64,000 nucleotides of DNA from PXAP01 sp046483315 (GTDB taxonomy: Bacteria; Bacteroidota; Bacteroidia; Bacteroidales; PUMT01): the NCBI GenBank assembly GCA_046483315.1, contig JAWODJ010000058.1, positions 1 to 64,000 of the forward strand, written 5' to 3'. The notes beneath the pieces are model-generated. The model made no database searches and was not told the DNA's origin. It saw nothing but the letters and a program-made list of their open reading frames with translations. Below are positions 8,324 to 16,064 of the stretch, one piece after another. The position numbers and the translations under genes were made by a program. Position 1 is the stretch's first letter. The number at the start of each line of letters is the position of its first letter.

Positions 8324-8336
8324 GTTACCTGCAAGT

Positions 8337-8344
8337 CAAATTTA
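8337..8344 (-). promoter_or_regulatory. -7 element upstream of rtcB
   Basis: On the minus strand this reads TAAATTTG, a match to TAnnTTTG, about 14 bp upstream of the rtcB ATG. I see no clear TTTG -33 box at the usual distance. A transcript from here would have a very short leader. Confidence 0.35.
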
Positions 8345-8399
8345 TGCATAAATAAGTTAAAAGCTTTTAAAAAACAGGGTTTTAGTATAGCGGATAAAA

Positions 8400-8424
8400 A
8401 AACCCGGTAATTGTAACCGGGTTT
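8400..8424 (-). terminator. Intrinsic terminator of the tRNA-His gene
   Basis: On the minus strand the 9-bp stem AAACCCGGT/ACCGGGTTT has a 7-nt loop and is followed directly by a T-run (plus-strand A-run at 8396-8402). It lies just past the 3' end of tRNA-His. Confidence 0.8.
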
Positions 8425-8429
8425 AAAGG

Positions 8430-8504
8430 GGTGGAAGACCGGACTCGAACCGGCGACCTTCGGAACCACAATCCGACGTTCTAACCTGCTGAACTACATC
8501 CACC
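8430..8504 (-). tRNA. tRNA-His (anticodon GTG)
   Basis: The minus strand folds as a full cloverleaf. The anticodon arm is TCGGA-TTGTGGT-TCCGA with anticodon GTG, the D arm is GTTC...GAAC, and the T arm is GCCGG-TTCGAGT-CCGGT. An extra G at -1 (position 8504) faces C73 (8430), the identity element of tRNA-His. CCA is not encoded. The acceptor stem has a T6-T67 mismatch (GTGGATG against CTTCCAC). Confidence 0.95.
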
Positions 8505-8517
8505 ATTTTTGCCGATG

Positions 8518-8550
8518 CAAAGATAAATATTTCTTTTTAAGTTTTACAAA
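8518..8550 (-). promoter_or_regulatory. Promoter of tRNA-His
   Basis: Read on the minus strand, TTTG (8550-8547) and TATCTTTG (8525-8518) are separated by 21 bp and match the Bacteroidota consensus. Transcription would start about 7 nt upstream of the mature 5' end. Confidence 0.65.
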
Positions 8551-8622
8551 CATAAAAATCAAAATCATTATCTCACTCCCTGATTATTAATTATTATATA
8601 TTTCATCTGTAATAAAAGAAGC

Positions 8623-8653
8623 CAAAATTTTGTCAAAAAAATACAAAATTTTG
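8623..8653. repeat. Two identical 10-bp palindromes 21 bp apart
   Basis: CAAAATTTTG occurs at 8623-8632 and again at 8644-8653. The 21-bp register is two helical turns, the geometry expected for a protein dimer pair binding one DNA face. It lies 66 bp upstream of the flippase start. Confidence 0.5.
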
Positions 8654-8718
8654 ACTTACAGAAGTAACCGCTTCGCTTTCCTATAAAATTTTTTTCATCT
8701 GTCTGCGTGTAATTTTAG

Positions 8719-10110
8719 ATGAAAAAAATTTCATATACATTTACATGCGAAAAAAACAGGGATAGCTTGATCTTTCTGAGAAAAATATCCAATGTCGGCA
8801 GCCTTCAATTATTCCAGATCCTGAGGTTTACAACCTTTCTTCTGATCAGTGTTATTTTCACCAAAAGCTCGATGCCTGTTGCCGATATCGGTTATTATGA
8901 GTTGTCTCTTTTTATTGCAAGCGCCGTAAGTTTTTTCTGGGTAAACGGCCTTATCCAGTCCCTGCTGCCCCTGTACAACAGCAACAGAACCTTCAGGGTA
9001 CTTTCGGTTAACCGGAAATCGAAATCACCCGAACTGTTTAATGCGTTTTTGTTGCTGTCTGCTTTCAGCTTCCTTGCCTTTCTATTCTGTATTATCTTTC
9101 AGAGGGCCTTTCACATGTTTGAAGGAGTGAAAGAGATATCTTTTATGAACCTGGTATTCGTTTATATACTGCTGAGCAATCCGGGGCATCTTATTGAGTA
9201 TATATATCTTTTGAAAAACCGCACTTCCGATCTTATCATATACGGCTTTGCAACTTTTGGTATACAGCTTGTCATTGTGACAGTGCCGGTTATTTTGGGT
9301 TACCCGGTTGAATATGCGATATGGGGTTTGATTGTTATTTCGGTGATCCGGCTTATCTGGCTTGCCCGGCTTTTGATCAGGCATTCGAGGTTCAGGATAT
9401 CCTCCGGTTTTATGAGGGAACATATTTCCCTGGGGTTGCCTCTTATTTTGAGTTCTCTGCTGAGCGGATCAGCACAGTATATTGATGGGATAATAATTTC
9501 AACCACTTTTGATGCTGCAAGTTTTGCACTTTTCCGTTTCGGTGCCAAGGAGTTCCCTTTGGTTATACTGATGGCCAACGGACTCAGCAATGCCATGCTG
9601 ACCCGGTTTTCAACAGCCGACGGGGTAAGGTCAGCCATGCAGACCATAAAAAGGAAGTCCGCGCAACTCATGCACCTGTTGTTTCCTTTATCGATACTTC
9701 TTCTTTTTTTCAGCAAGGTTATCTACGTAAACCTTTTTAATGAGAATTTTTTACGAAGTGCAGATGTTTTTATGGTCTACCTTCTGCTTATTATCAGCAG
9801 GCTGATATTTCCGCAAACCATACTGGTAGGACTGAAAAAGACAAAAATTGTACTTGCTGCCTCTCTTATAGAAATTATTCTGAATGTTATCCTCAGCCTT
9901 TATCTGATACGGTCATATGGGATTGTTGGAGTTGCGATTGCAACAGCTGTTGTGTTTCTGGTCGAGAAGATTGTGCTGGTTGCCTATAACTGGTTCCGCC
10001 TCCGTATCAGTCCGCACCAATATATTCCCCTCGGGATATATTTTTTTTATTCTGCTTTGATAATAGTTGTATTTTTGCTTATTAACATGGGAATAACAGG
10101 TCTTAAATAA
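8719..10110 (+). CDS. Polysaccharide/lipid flippase of the MOP superfamily (Wzx-like)
   Basis: A 463-residue, strongly hydrophobic protein with about 12-14 predicted membrane helices. It has charged loops and the pattern of two six-helix bundles typical of Wzx/MOP exporters (for example SLGLPLILSSLLSGSAQYIDG at the start of the second bundle). These proteins flip undecaprenyl-linked glycan units across the inner membrane. No glycosyltransferases, polymerase or chain-length regulator surround it, so it is separate from any glycan locus visible here. The nearest gene downstream is an aminotransferase starting 39 nt later. A pair of palindromes lies upstream. Confidence 0.75.
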   Translation: MKKISYTFTCEKNRDSLIFLRKISNVGSLQLFQILRFTTFLLISVIFTKSSMPVADIGYYELSLFIASAVSFFWVNGLIQSLLPLYNSNRTFRVLSVNRKSKSPELFNAFLLLSAFSFLAFLFCIIFQRAFHMFEGVKEISFMNLVFVYILLSNPGHLIEYIYLLKNRTSDLIIYGFATFGIQLVIVTVPVILGYPVEYAIWGLIVISVIRLIWLARLLIRHSRFRISSGFMREHISLGLPLILSSLLSGSAQYIDGIIISTTFDAASFALFRFGAKEFPLVILMANGLSNAMLTRFSTADGVRSAMQTIKRKSAQLMHLLFPLSILLLFFSKVIYVNLFNENFLRSADVFMVYLLLIISRLIFPQTILVGLKKTKIVLAASLIEIILNVILSLYLIRSYGIVGVAIATAVVFLVEKIVLVAYNWFRLRISPHQYIPLGIYFFYSALIIVVFLLINMGITGLK

Positions 10111-10149
10111 CACTTGTCAATATTACCGGGCTTTTTAAAAATTAATTCA

Positions 10150-11637
10150 ATGAGTGCTCTGGAAAAACATTTCGAGGCTTTCCGCAGGAATATAATCGGG
10201 ATCGATGCATCTTTTGATTCCCCTTTCGGGAGGCAGAAAATAATTTATGCCGATTGGATTGCCAGTGGAAGGCTGTATAAACCGGTTGAAGATAAAATGG
10301 TACATGTGTTCGGACCTTTTGTGGGTAATACCCACACTGAAACCAGTTATGCCGGAAGCCATACTACCCGATGCTATCATATGGCTCAGCAGAAGATCAA
10401 GAGGCATGTCAATGCAGGAGATGATGATGTTATTATAACTGCCGGCAGCGGAATGACCTCGGTAGTTAATAAGTTGCAACGGATTCTGGGACTGAAGGGA
10501 TGCGGGAAGCTTATAAATAAAAACTGCCTTAAGGACATTGAAAAGCCGGTTGTTTTTATCACTCATATGGAACACCATTCCAACCACACTTCATGGTATG
10601 AAACTATTGCTGATGTTGTGATTGTGGAACCTGGCGCAAATTTGCTTGCAGATCCGGGATCTTTGCAACGGCAGCTGGAAAAATACAGAGATAGAAAATT
10701 CAAGATAGGGGCTTTTACTGCCTGTTCTAACGTCACCGGAATTATGACCCCGTATCATGAACTTGCCCGTATCATGCATGAATATGATGGAGTTTGTTTT
10801 ATAGATTTTGCTGCATCTGCTCCTTATGTTGATATTGATATGCATCCTGATGATCCTGCGGAGAAGCTTGATGCCATATATTTTTCTCCTCATAAATTTA
10901 TGGGCGGGCCCGGTTCATCGGGAGTACTTATTTTTGATGTCAGTCTTTACAACAATGAGATACCCGACGATTCCGGGGGCGGGACGGTGGACTGGACCAA
11001 TCCATGGGGGAAATATAAGTATGTTGATGATATTGAAGCAAGGGAGGACGGAGGTACTCCCGGCTTTCTTCAGGCTATACGGACTGCCCTTGCCATTGAG
11101 CTTAAAAACCTGATGGATACCGGCCGGATGAAACAAAGAGAAAAAGAACTTGTTGATATGGTCTTTGCCGGCTTAAGAAAAGTGGAAGGGATCAAAATAC
11201 TTGCAGATAAAGTGGAGGAACGACTTGCAGTATTCTCTTTTTATCATCCTGATATACACTACAATCTTTTTGTTAAGCTGCTTAACGATAAGTATGGTAT
11301 CCAGGTCAGGGGAGGTTGCGCCTGTGCCGGCACTTACGGCCATTTCCTCCTTGAGGTAAGCCATGAAAAATCACGTGAGATTACCGATATGATAAATCAC
11401 GGCGATCTATCCACCAAGCCGGGCTGGGTAAGGATGTCGCTTCACCCCACAACATCTGACCATGAGGTTTATAGTATTCTTGCCGCGATTGAAGATATCG
11501 TTCAAAATATTGATTCACTGGCTGACATGTATAAATATGAGCTTCGGAAAAATGAATTTACTCACAAAAGTTTTCCTGAACCGTTGGCCGGGACGATGGA
11601 GGATCTGTTTGAACTACGCGGACAGGTATGCTTTTAG
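10150..11637 (+). CDS. Class V aminotransferase / cysteine-desulfurase-like PLP enzyme
   Basis: A 495-residue PLP enzyme of fold type I. The Schiff-base lysine is in YFSPHKFMGGPGSSG. The upstream motifs DWIASGRLY, THTETSYAGSHTT and HMEHHSNHTSW resemble the SufS/CsdA/Cys desulfurase superfamily. A loop GGCACAGTYG carries cysteines near the position of the catalytic Cys of desulfurases. At about 495 residues it is longer than SufS (about 405). No Fe-S scaffold genes are beside it, so sulfur mobilisation is only a possibility. I start at the ATG at 10150, since the frame reaches a TTG at 10114. It follows the flippase closely and may be co-transcribed. Confidence 0.75.
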   Translation: MSALEKHFEAFRRNIIGIDASFDSPFGRQKIIYADWIASGRLYKPVEDKMVHVFGPFVGNTHTETSYAGSHTTRCYHMAQQKIKRHVNAGDDDVIITAGSGMTSVVNKLQRILGLKGCGKLINKNCLKDIEKPVVFITHMEHHSNHTSWYETIADVVIVEPGANLLADPGSLQRQLEKYRDRKFKIGAFTACSNVTGIMTPYHELARIMHEYDGVCFIDFAASAPYVDIDMHPDDPAEKLDAIYFSPHKFMGGPGSSGVLIFDVSLYNNEIPDDSGGGTVDWTNPWGKYKYVDDIEAREDGGTPGFLQAIRTALAIELKNLMDTGRMKQREKELVDMVFAGLRKVEGIKILADKVEERLAVFSFYHPDIHYNLFVKLLNDKYGIQVRGGCACAGTYGHFLLEVSHEKSREITDMINHGDLSTKPGWVRMSLHPTTSDHEVYSILAAIEDIVQNIDSLADMYKYELRKNEFTHKSFPEPLAGTMEDLFELRGQVCF

Positions 11638-11709
11638 GATTCGGTCCCCGGGTTAAAATAATGAGTTCGCCTTACAATAGCAATGAGTTTTATTTATACC
11701 GGAAAATAT

Positions 11710-11740
11710 TTTGCATTTTAAATTACAACTATTATCTTTG
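11710..11740 (+). promoter_or_regulatory. Promoter of the L31 gene
   Basis: TTTG (11710-11713) and TATCTTTG (11733-11740) are separated by 19 bp, an ideal Bacteroidota promoter. The expected start near 11747 gives a leader of about 50 nt. Confidence 0.75.
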
Positions 11741-11796
11741 CACTCCGTTTATATAAAGAGTTTTCAGTAAATAAACAGCCGAGTAAAATAAAAGAT

Positions 11797-12063
11797 ATGA
11801 AGAAAGAGATACATCCGGACAATTACCGCCTTGTGGTATTTAAAGATATGTCAAATGATCAGTATTTCATTTCGCGTTCCACAGCATCTACAAAGGAGAC
11901 CATTAAGCTGGATGACGGAAAGGAGTACCCGCTTTTCAAACTTGAGATATCCAATACATCCCATCCGTTTTATACAGGCAAGATGAAACTGGTTGACAGC
12001 GCAGGCCGGGTTGATAAGTTTATGACCCGATATAAAAAGCATATGGATAAAAAGAAAAAATAA
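11797..12063 (+). CDS. rpmE2: 50S ribosomal protein L31 type B
   Basis: An 88-residue protein beginning MKKEIHPDNYRLVVFKD, with the L31B core KLEISNTSHPFYTGKMKLVDSAGRVDKF and a lysine-rich end. It has no cysteine, so it is the zinc-independent (C-) form that binds the large subunit without the CxxC zinc ribbon. It has its own strong promoter and a clean intrinsic terminator and is thus monocistronic. In many bacteria the C- paralogue replaces the zinc form under zinc limitation, but no zinc-form copy is seen in this window. Confidence 0.95.
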   Translation: MKKEIHPDNYRLVVFKDMSNDQYFISRSTASTKETIKLDDGKEYPLFKLEISNTSHPFYTGKMKLVDSAGRVDKFMTRYKKHMDKKKK

Positions 12064-12084
12064 TCTTTCCAACAGCATAAAAAT

Positions 12085-12107
12085 CCCTGCCCGGCGCAGG
12101 GTTTTTT
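12085..12107 (+). terminator. Intrinsic terminator after L31
   Basis: The stem CCCTGC/GCAGGG (12085-12090 with 12096-12101), loop CCGGC, is followed by six T residues. Confidence 0.85.
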
Positions 12108-12280
12108 ATGGATAACAGCCCCTCCGGAACTCTATGGTAAGTGACAGCTGATTCCAACGAACCAATCCAGGTAAATTTTGTTTATTTATAAGAGCAGAAC
12201 TATTTATCGGTTCTGAACCTTTTTTGGCATGGGACTTGACTATTTAATAATGATAAATAACATTTACTAACTATCTGACA

Positions 12281-12295
12281 TATTGTCGGACAATA
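12281..12295. promoter_or_regulatory. 15-bp perfect palindrome upstream of lon
   Basis: TATTGTC-G-GACAATA is an exact inverted repeat ending 18 bp before the lon ATG. No TAnnTTTG box is seen in this gap, so lon may depend on a regulator acting here. Confidence 0.4.
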
Positions 12296-12313
12296 ATATT
12301 ACACTGTTATCAC

Positions 12314-14791
12314 ATGTATAAAAAAAGCAAAGATATAATCTGGTCGGATATGATGGGAAATAATCCGGGAGAGGAAGAGTCGGATTACATAACACTTATT
12401 TCAGATGAGGATGAGGAGAAGCTCGGCAAGACCGAAATACCGGCCTCCCTGCCTTTACTGCCGCTTCGCAATACCGTTCTGTTTCCGGGTGTTATCATTC
12501 CGATAACCGTAGGGCGTGAAAAATCGATAAAACTTATACGCGATGTTTATAAAGGCAACAAGATGCTGGGTGCGGTTACACAGAAGGATATGGAAGAGGA
12601 TGACCCTATGATGGACGACCTTTACCGGGTCGGAACGGCTGCACAGATACTTAAAATACTTGAAATGCCCGATGGAGCCACTTCTGTTATAATCCAGGGG
12701 AAGAAACGTTTTGAGATACTTGGGATCGCTTCTGAAGAACCATACCTGAAAGCAGAAGTAAAAAGTCTGGAAGATCTGATGCCCAAGAAGAAAGGCGGTC
12801 AGTTTCAGGCACTTATCGGATCATTAAAGGACCTTTCACTGAGGATAATCAATTTATCAACAAATATACCACCCGAAGCTTCATTTGCTGTAAAAAATAT
12901 TGAAAGTTCAACTTTTCTGATAAATTTTATCTGTTCGAATTCCGATGTTGATATTCCTGCAAAACAAAAACTTCTGGAGACAAGCGAGATTTATAAAAGA
13001 GCCCGGCTTCTGCTTGAACATCTGAGTAAAGAGGTACAGATGCTTGAACTGAAAAAAGATATCCAGTCGAAGGTAAAATCTGAGCTGGATCAGCAACAGA
13101 GAGAATATCTTCTTCATCAGCAGATGAAGACCATTCAGAATGAGCTGGGAGGCAATCCGGTGGAAAAGGAGATTGCTGAAATGCGTGATAAAGCCTCACA
13201 AAAGAAATGGTCAAAAGAGATTGGTGAGGCTTTTGAAAAAGAACTGAGTAAACTGCAACGCCTTAATCCTGCATCTGCTGAATATTCGGTACAGGTTAAT
13301 TATGTTCATCTCATCCTTGAATTGCCCTGGGGGAAATACACAAAGGACAATTTTGACCTTAAGAGGGCAGGTAAGATTTTGGAACGTGATCATTTCGGAC
13401 TTGAGACGGTTAAAGAAAGGATACTTGAGCATCTTGCCGTTCTTAAGCTGAAAGGAGATATGAAATCGCCGATTTTGTGTCTTGTAGGCCCTCCCGGTGT
13501 GGGAAAAACATCATTGGGCCGGTCGGTTGCCGGAGCTATTGGCAGAAAATATATTAGGATGTCGCTCGGAGGTTTACATGATGAATCGGAAATACGCGGG
13601 CACCGCAAAACCTATATTGGTGCAATGCCCGGCCGGATAATTCAGAATATCAGGAAAGCCGGAACTTCCAATCCGGTTTTCATACTTGACGAAATAGATA
13701 AAGTGGGAAGGGATGTGCATGGTGATCCGGCTTCTGCCCTGCTTGAGGTTCTTGACCCGGAACAGAATTTTGCTTTTCATGATAATTATCTTGAACTGGA
13801 TTATGATCTTTCACGGGTACTGTTCATAGCCACAGCAAACACTGTCAATACCATTCATCCGGCGTTGCGTGACAGGGTTGAAATTATAAATGTGAATGGT
13901 TACATAGTTGAAGAGAAGATTGAGATTGCGCGCAGGCACCTGGTGCCAAAGCAGCTGCTGAATCACGGACTTGAGAAGAATTCAGTTTTTTTCCCGAAAA
14001 AAGTGCTGGAACTGATTGTTGAAAATTACACCCGTGAGTCGGGTGTGCGGGAAATGGACAAGAAGATAGCCAAAATGGTGAGGGGACTGGCAAAAAAAAT
14101 GGCTTTCGGGGAAGCTCTCCAAAAGAAAATCAACAGTGCACTTGTCAGGGAAATACTCGGTCCGCCCGAATATACCAAAGATATCTACCAGGGAAATGAA
14201 TTTGCCGGTGTTGTAACCGGTCTGGCTGTGACCCCGGCCGGCGGTGAGATATTGTTTGTTGAGACAAGTTTGAGCAGGGGCAAAGGGAACCTTACCATAA
14301 CCGGTAACCTGGGTGATGTAATGAAGGAATCGGCAAAACTTGCCCTTGAATATCTCAAATCTCATGCAGCATATCTTGATATAGATTCCGGTCTGTTCGA
14401 GAAGCTTAATGTTCATATACACGTCCCCGAGGGGGCTATTCCAAAAGACGGGCCCTCAGCAGGTATTACCATGGTTACTTCAATGGCATCTGCCTTTACA
14501 CAAAGAAAGATAAAAAAAAGTATTGCCATGACCGGTGAGATCACTCTTCGCGGAAAGGTGCTGCCTGTTGGCGGAATAAAGGAGAAGATCCTTGCGGCAA
14601 AACGGGCAAATATTTCTCATATTATTCTGTCCGAAGATAACAGGAAGGATATGGAGAAGATCAATGACATCTATTTAAAGGGTCTGAATTTTCATTATGT
14701 CAAAACAATACTCGATGTCTTTGATATTTCTCTTCTCAGGGAGAAAGTAAAAGAGCCTTCCCTGGTAACGGATGCTGAAAACCTGGCATAA
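12314..14791 (+). CDS. lon: ATP-dependent Lon protease
   Basis: An 825-residue cytoplasmic AAA+ serine protease that degrades misfolded and regulatory proteins. The order is an N-terminal substrate-binding domain (LPLLPLRNTVLFPG, about residues 47-60), the AAA module with Walker A GPPGVGKTS near 392-400 and Walker B VFILDEIDK, and the C-terminal protease domain with catalytic S715 (KDGPSAG) and K758 (GGIKEKI). Length and domain order match LonA. The frame begins at an ATG followed by a short acidic extension. It is preceded by a 15-bp palindrome but by no standard -7 box. Confidence 0.97.
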   Translation: MYKKSKDIIWSDMMGNNPGEEESDYITLISDEDEEKLGKTEIPASLPLLPLRNTVLFPGVIIPITVGREKSIKLIRDVYKGNKMLGAVTQKDMEEDDPMMDDLYRVGTAAQILKILEMPDGATSVIIQGKKRFEILGIASEEPYLKAEVKSLEDLMPKKKGGQFQALIGSLKDLSLRIINLSTNIPPEASFAVKNIESSTFLINFICSNSDVDIPAKQKLLETSEIYKRARLLLEHLSKEVQMLELKKDIQSKVKSELDQQQREYLLHQQMKTIQNELGGNPVEKEIAEMRDKASQKKWSKEIGEAFEKELSKLQRLNPASAEYSVQVNYVHLILELPWGKYTKDNFDLKRAGKILERDHFGLETVKERILEHLAVLKLKGDMKSPILCLVGPPGVGKTSLGRSVAGAIGRKYIRMSLGGLHDESEIRGHRKTYIGAMPGRIIQNIRKAGTSNPVFILDEIDKVGRDVHGDPASALLEVLDPEQNFAFHDNYLELDYDLSRVLFIATANTVNTIHPALRDRVEIINVNGYIVEEKIEIARRHLVPKQLLNHGLEKNSVFFPKKVLELIVENYTRESGVREMDKKIAKMVRGLAKKMAFGEALQKKINSALVREILGPPEYTKDIYQGNEFAGVVTGLAVTPAGGEILFVETSLSRGKGNLTITGNLGDVMKESAKLALEYLKSHAAYLDIDSGLFEKLNVHIHVPEGAIPKDGPSAGITMVTSMASAFTQRKIKKSIAMTGEITLRGKVLPVGGIKEKILAAKRANISHIILSEDNRKDMEKINDIYLKGLNFHYVKTILDVFDISLLREKVKEPSLVTDAENLA

Positions 14792-14863
14792 ACTTTACCA
14801 TGTTTCCTGTCCGGTTATTTAATTAAATTTAGATAGATTTACTGCCGGGAAATCTTTTTGCAA

Positions 14864-15403
14864 ATGCAGATGGACAATGTTTCTTTTTGGGGCTTGTTTC
14901 TTACTTTAAGCGGCATTACACTTTTTATAAGGGTGGTGTTTAATTTAGAGTTTCCTCTTTTAAGAATTCTGGCCGGACTGTTTTTTATTTTGCTTGGAGT
15001 GAAGATAATACTCGGCCCTGCCAGTATATGGCCTTTTAAGCGGGCTGACAATGAAATTATTTTTACCCGGCAGAGGATTGGTATTACCGGTGATCTTCCT
15101 GAGGGGTTTAAACTTGCTTTTGCCAGGGCCACTTTTGACCTTGATGAAATGAAATATCCTGAAAAGACAACGGATATGAAGATAGACAATATCTTTTCAG
15201 GCTGCACCGTATATCTTTCCCGCGATGTACCTGTCCGGTTGACGGTTGATGCAGTGTTTGCAGGAGTGAAGATGCCCGGGAGGAACACCCCCGTGTTTGG
15301 AAGGGGAAGCTATGAATCTGATGACCTTGATCCGGGGAAGCCTCACATTAATATCATGGTAAATGCGGTGTTCGGCAATGTCACCTTTATGTACGGTCCA
15401 TGA
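14864..15403 (+). CDS. LiaF-like membrane protein (cell-wall-stress domain)
   Basis: A 179-residue protein with two closely spaced N-terminal membrane helices (about residues 5-20 and 30-48) separated by a short loop. A soluble beta-rich domain follows, with FSGCTVYLSRDVPVRLTVDAVFAGVKMPG. This resembles the LiaF C-terminal (DUF2154) fold found in cell-envelope stress proteins. The repeated pattern of small strands ending in FGNVTFMYG supports it. The start is the ATG at 14864, because the frame also has a TTG at 14858. It follows lon by 72 nt. Its function is inferred from fold only. Confidence 0.6.
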   Translation: MQMDNVSFWGLFLTLSGITLFIRVVFNLEFPLLRILAGLFFILLGVKIILGPASIWPFKRADNEIIFTRQRIGITGDLPEGFKLAFARATFDLDEMKYPEKTTDMKIDNIFSGCTVYLSRDVPVRLTVDAVFAGVKMPGRNTPVFGRGSYESDDLDPGKPHINIMVNAVFGNVTFMYGP

Positions 15404-15590
15404 TACAGCACCGGGAATATTTATGCCCTACTGCCTGCTCCATTCCTGTCTGCCCTGAATATGGGAAGACAGGATGCGATACGGGACTTATTTTTATAAA
15501 TACCTGTTCCCCCGGTTTCTTTCCTTTTATGTATGTTTGTATCTGAAGAATAATATTCTGGTCCTTATGCCAGAATTAAAACTTTATTTT

Positions 15591-16064
15591 ATGGAAAAAA
15601 CAGCTGTTTTCCCGGGTTCGTTCGATCCGTTTACAATAGGGCATGAATCTGTTGTCAGAAGGGCTCTGGCTCTTTTTGACAGGATAGTTATTGCCGTCGG
15701 CTACAATTCTCAAAAAAAGGGATTCTTTCCCCTTGAGAAAAGGATTGAATGGATAAACAATGTGTTCAGTGATGAAGAGGCAGTTGAGGTTACATCGTTC
15801 GGTGGCTTAACTGTTGAATTTTGCCGTGAAAAAAATGCTTCTTTTATTTTACGCGGATTGCGTACTGCGGCTGACTTTGAATTTGAGAGGGCAATTGCCC
15901 AGATTAACAATGCAATGGCAGGCAGTGTTGAGTCGGTATTTCTGCTCACCCGGCCTGAACATACTCCTGTCAACTCCACTATAGTACGTGACATATTCAG
16001 ATATGGTGGTGATGCTACCAGGTTTGTTCCTGATGGGGTTAAATTAAATGAATTTATACCCTGA
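15591..16064 (+). CDS. coaD: Phosphopantetheine adenylyltransferase
   Basis: A 157-residue enzyme of coenzyme A synthesis (4'-phosphopantetheine + ATP to dephospho-CoA). It has the nucleotidyltransferase signature PGSFDPFTIGH at residues 8-18 with H18, then ILRGLRTAADFEFE and NSTIVRD, all diagnostic of CoaD. The ATG at 15591 gives the family length. The open frame runs further upstream to 15474, but that part has no similarity to CoaD. Its TGA overlaps the next ATG by one base, so the thioredoxin-like gene is probably co-translated. Confidence 0.95.
   Translation: MEKTAVFPGSFDPFTIGHESVVRRALALFDRIVIAVGYNSQKKGFFPLEKRIEWINNVFSDEEAVEVTSFGGLTVEFCREKNASFILRGLRTAADFEFERAIAQINNAMAGSVESVFLLTRPEHTPVNSTIVRDIFRYGGDATRFVPDGVKLNEFIP

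Noticed and set aside
7021..8720. RtcB-tRNA-His neighbourhood as an RNA-repair locus
   Set aside because: The tRNA has its own promoter and terminator, and no archease, rtcA or nuclease is present, so nearness looks accidental.
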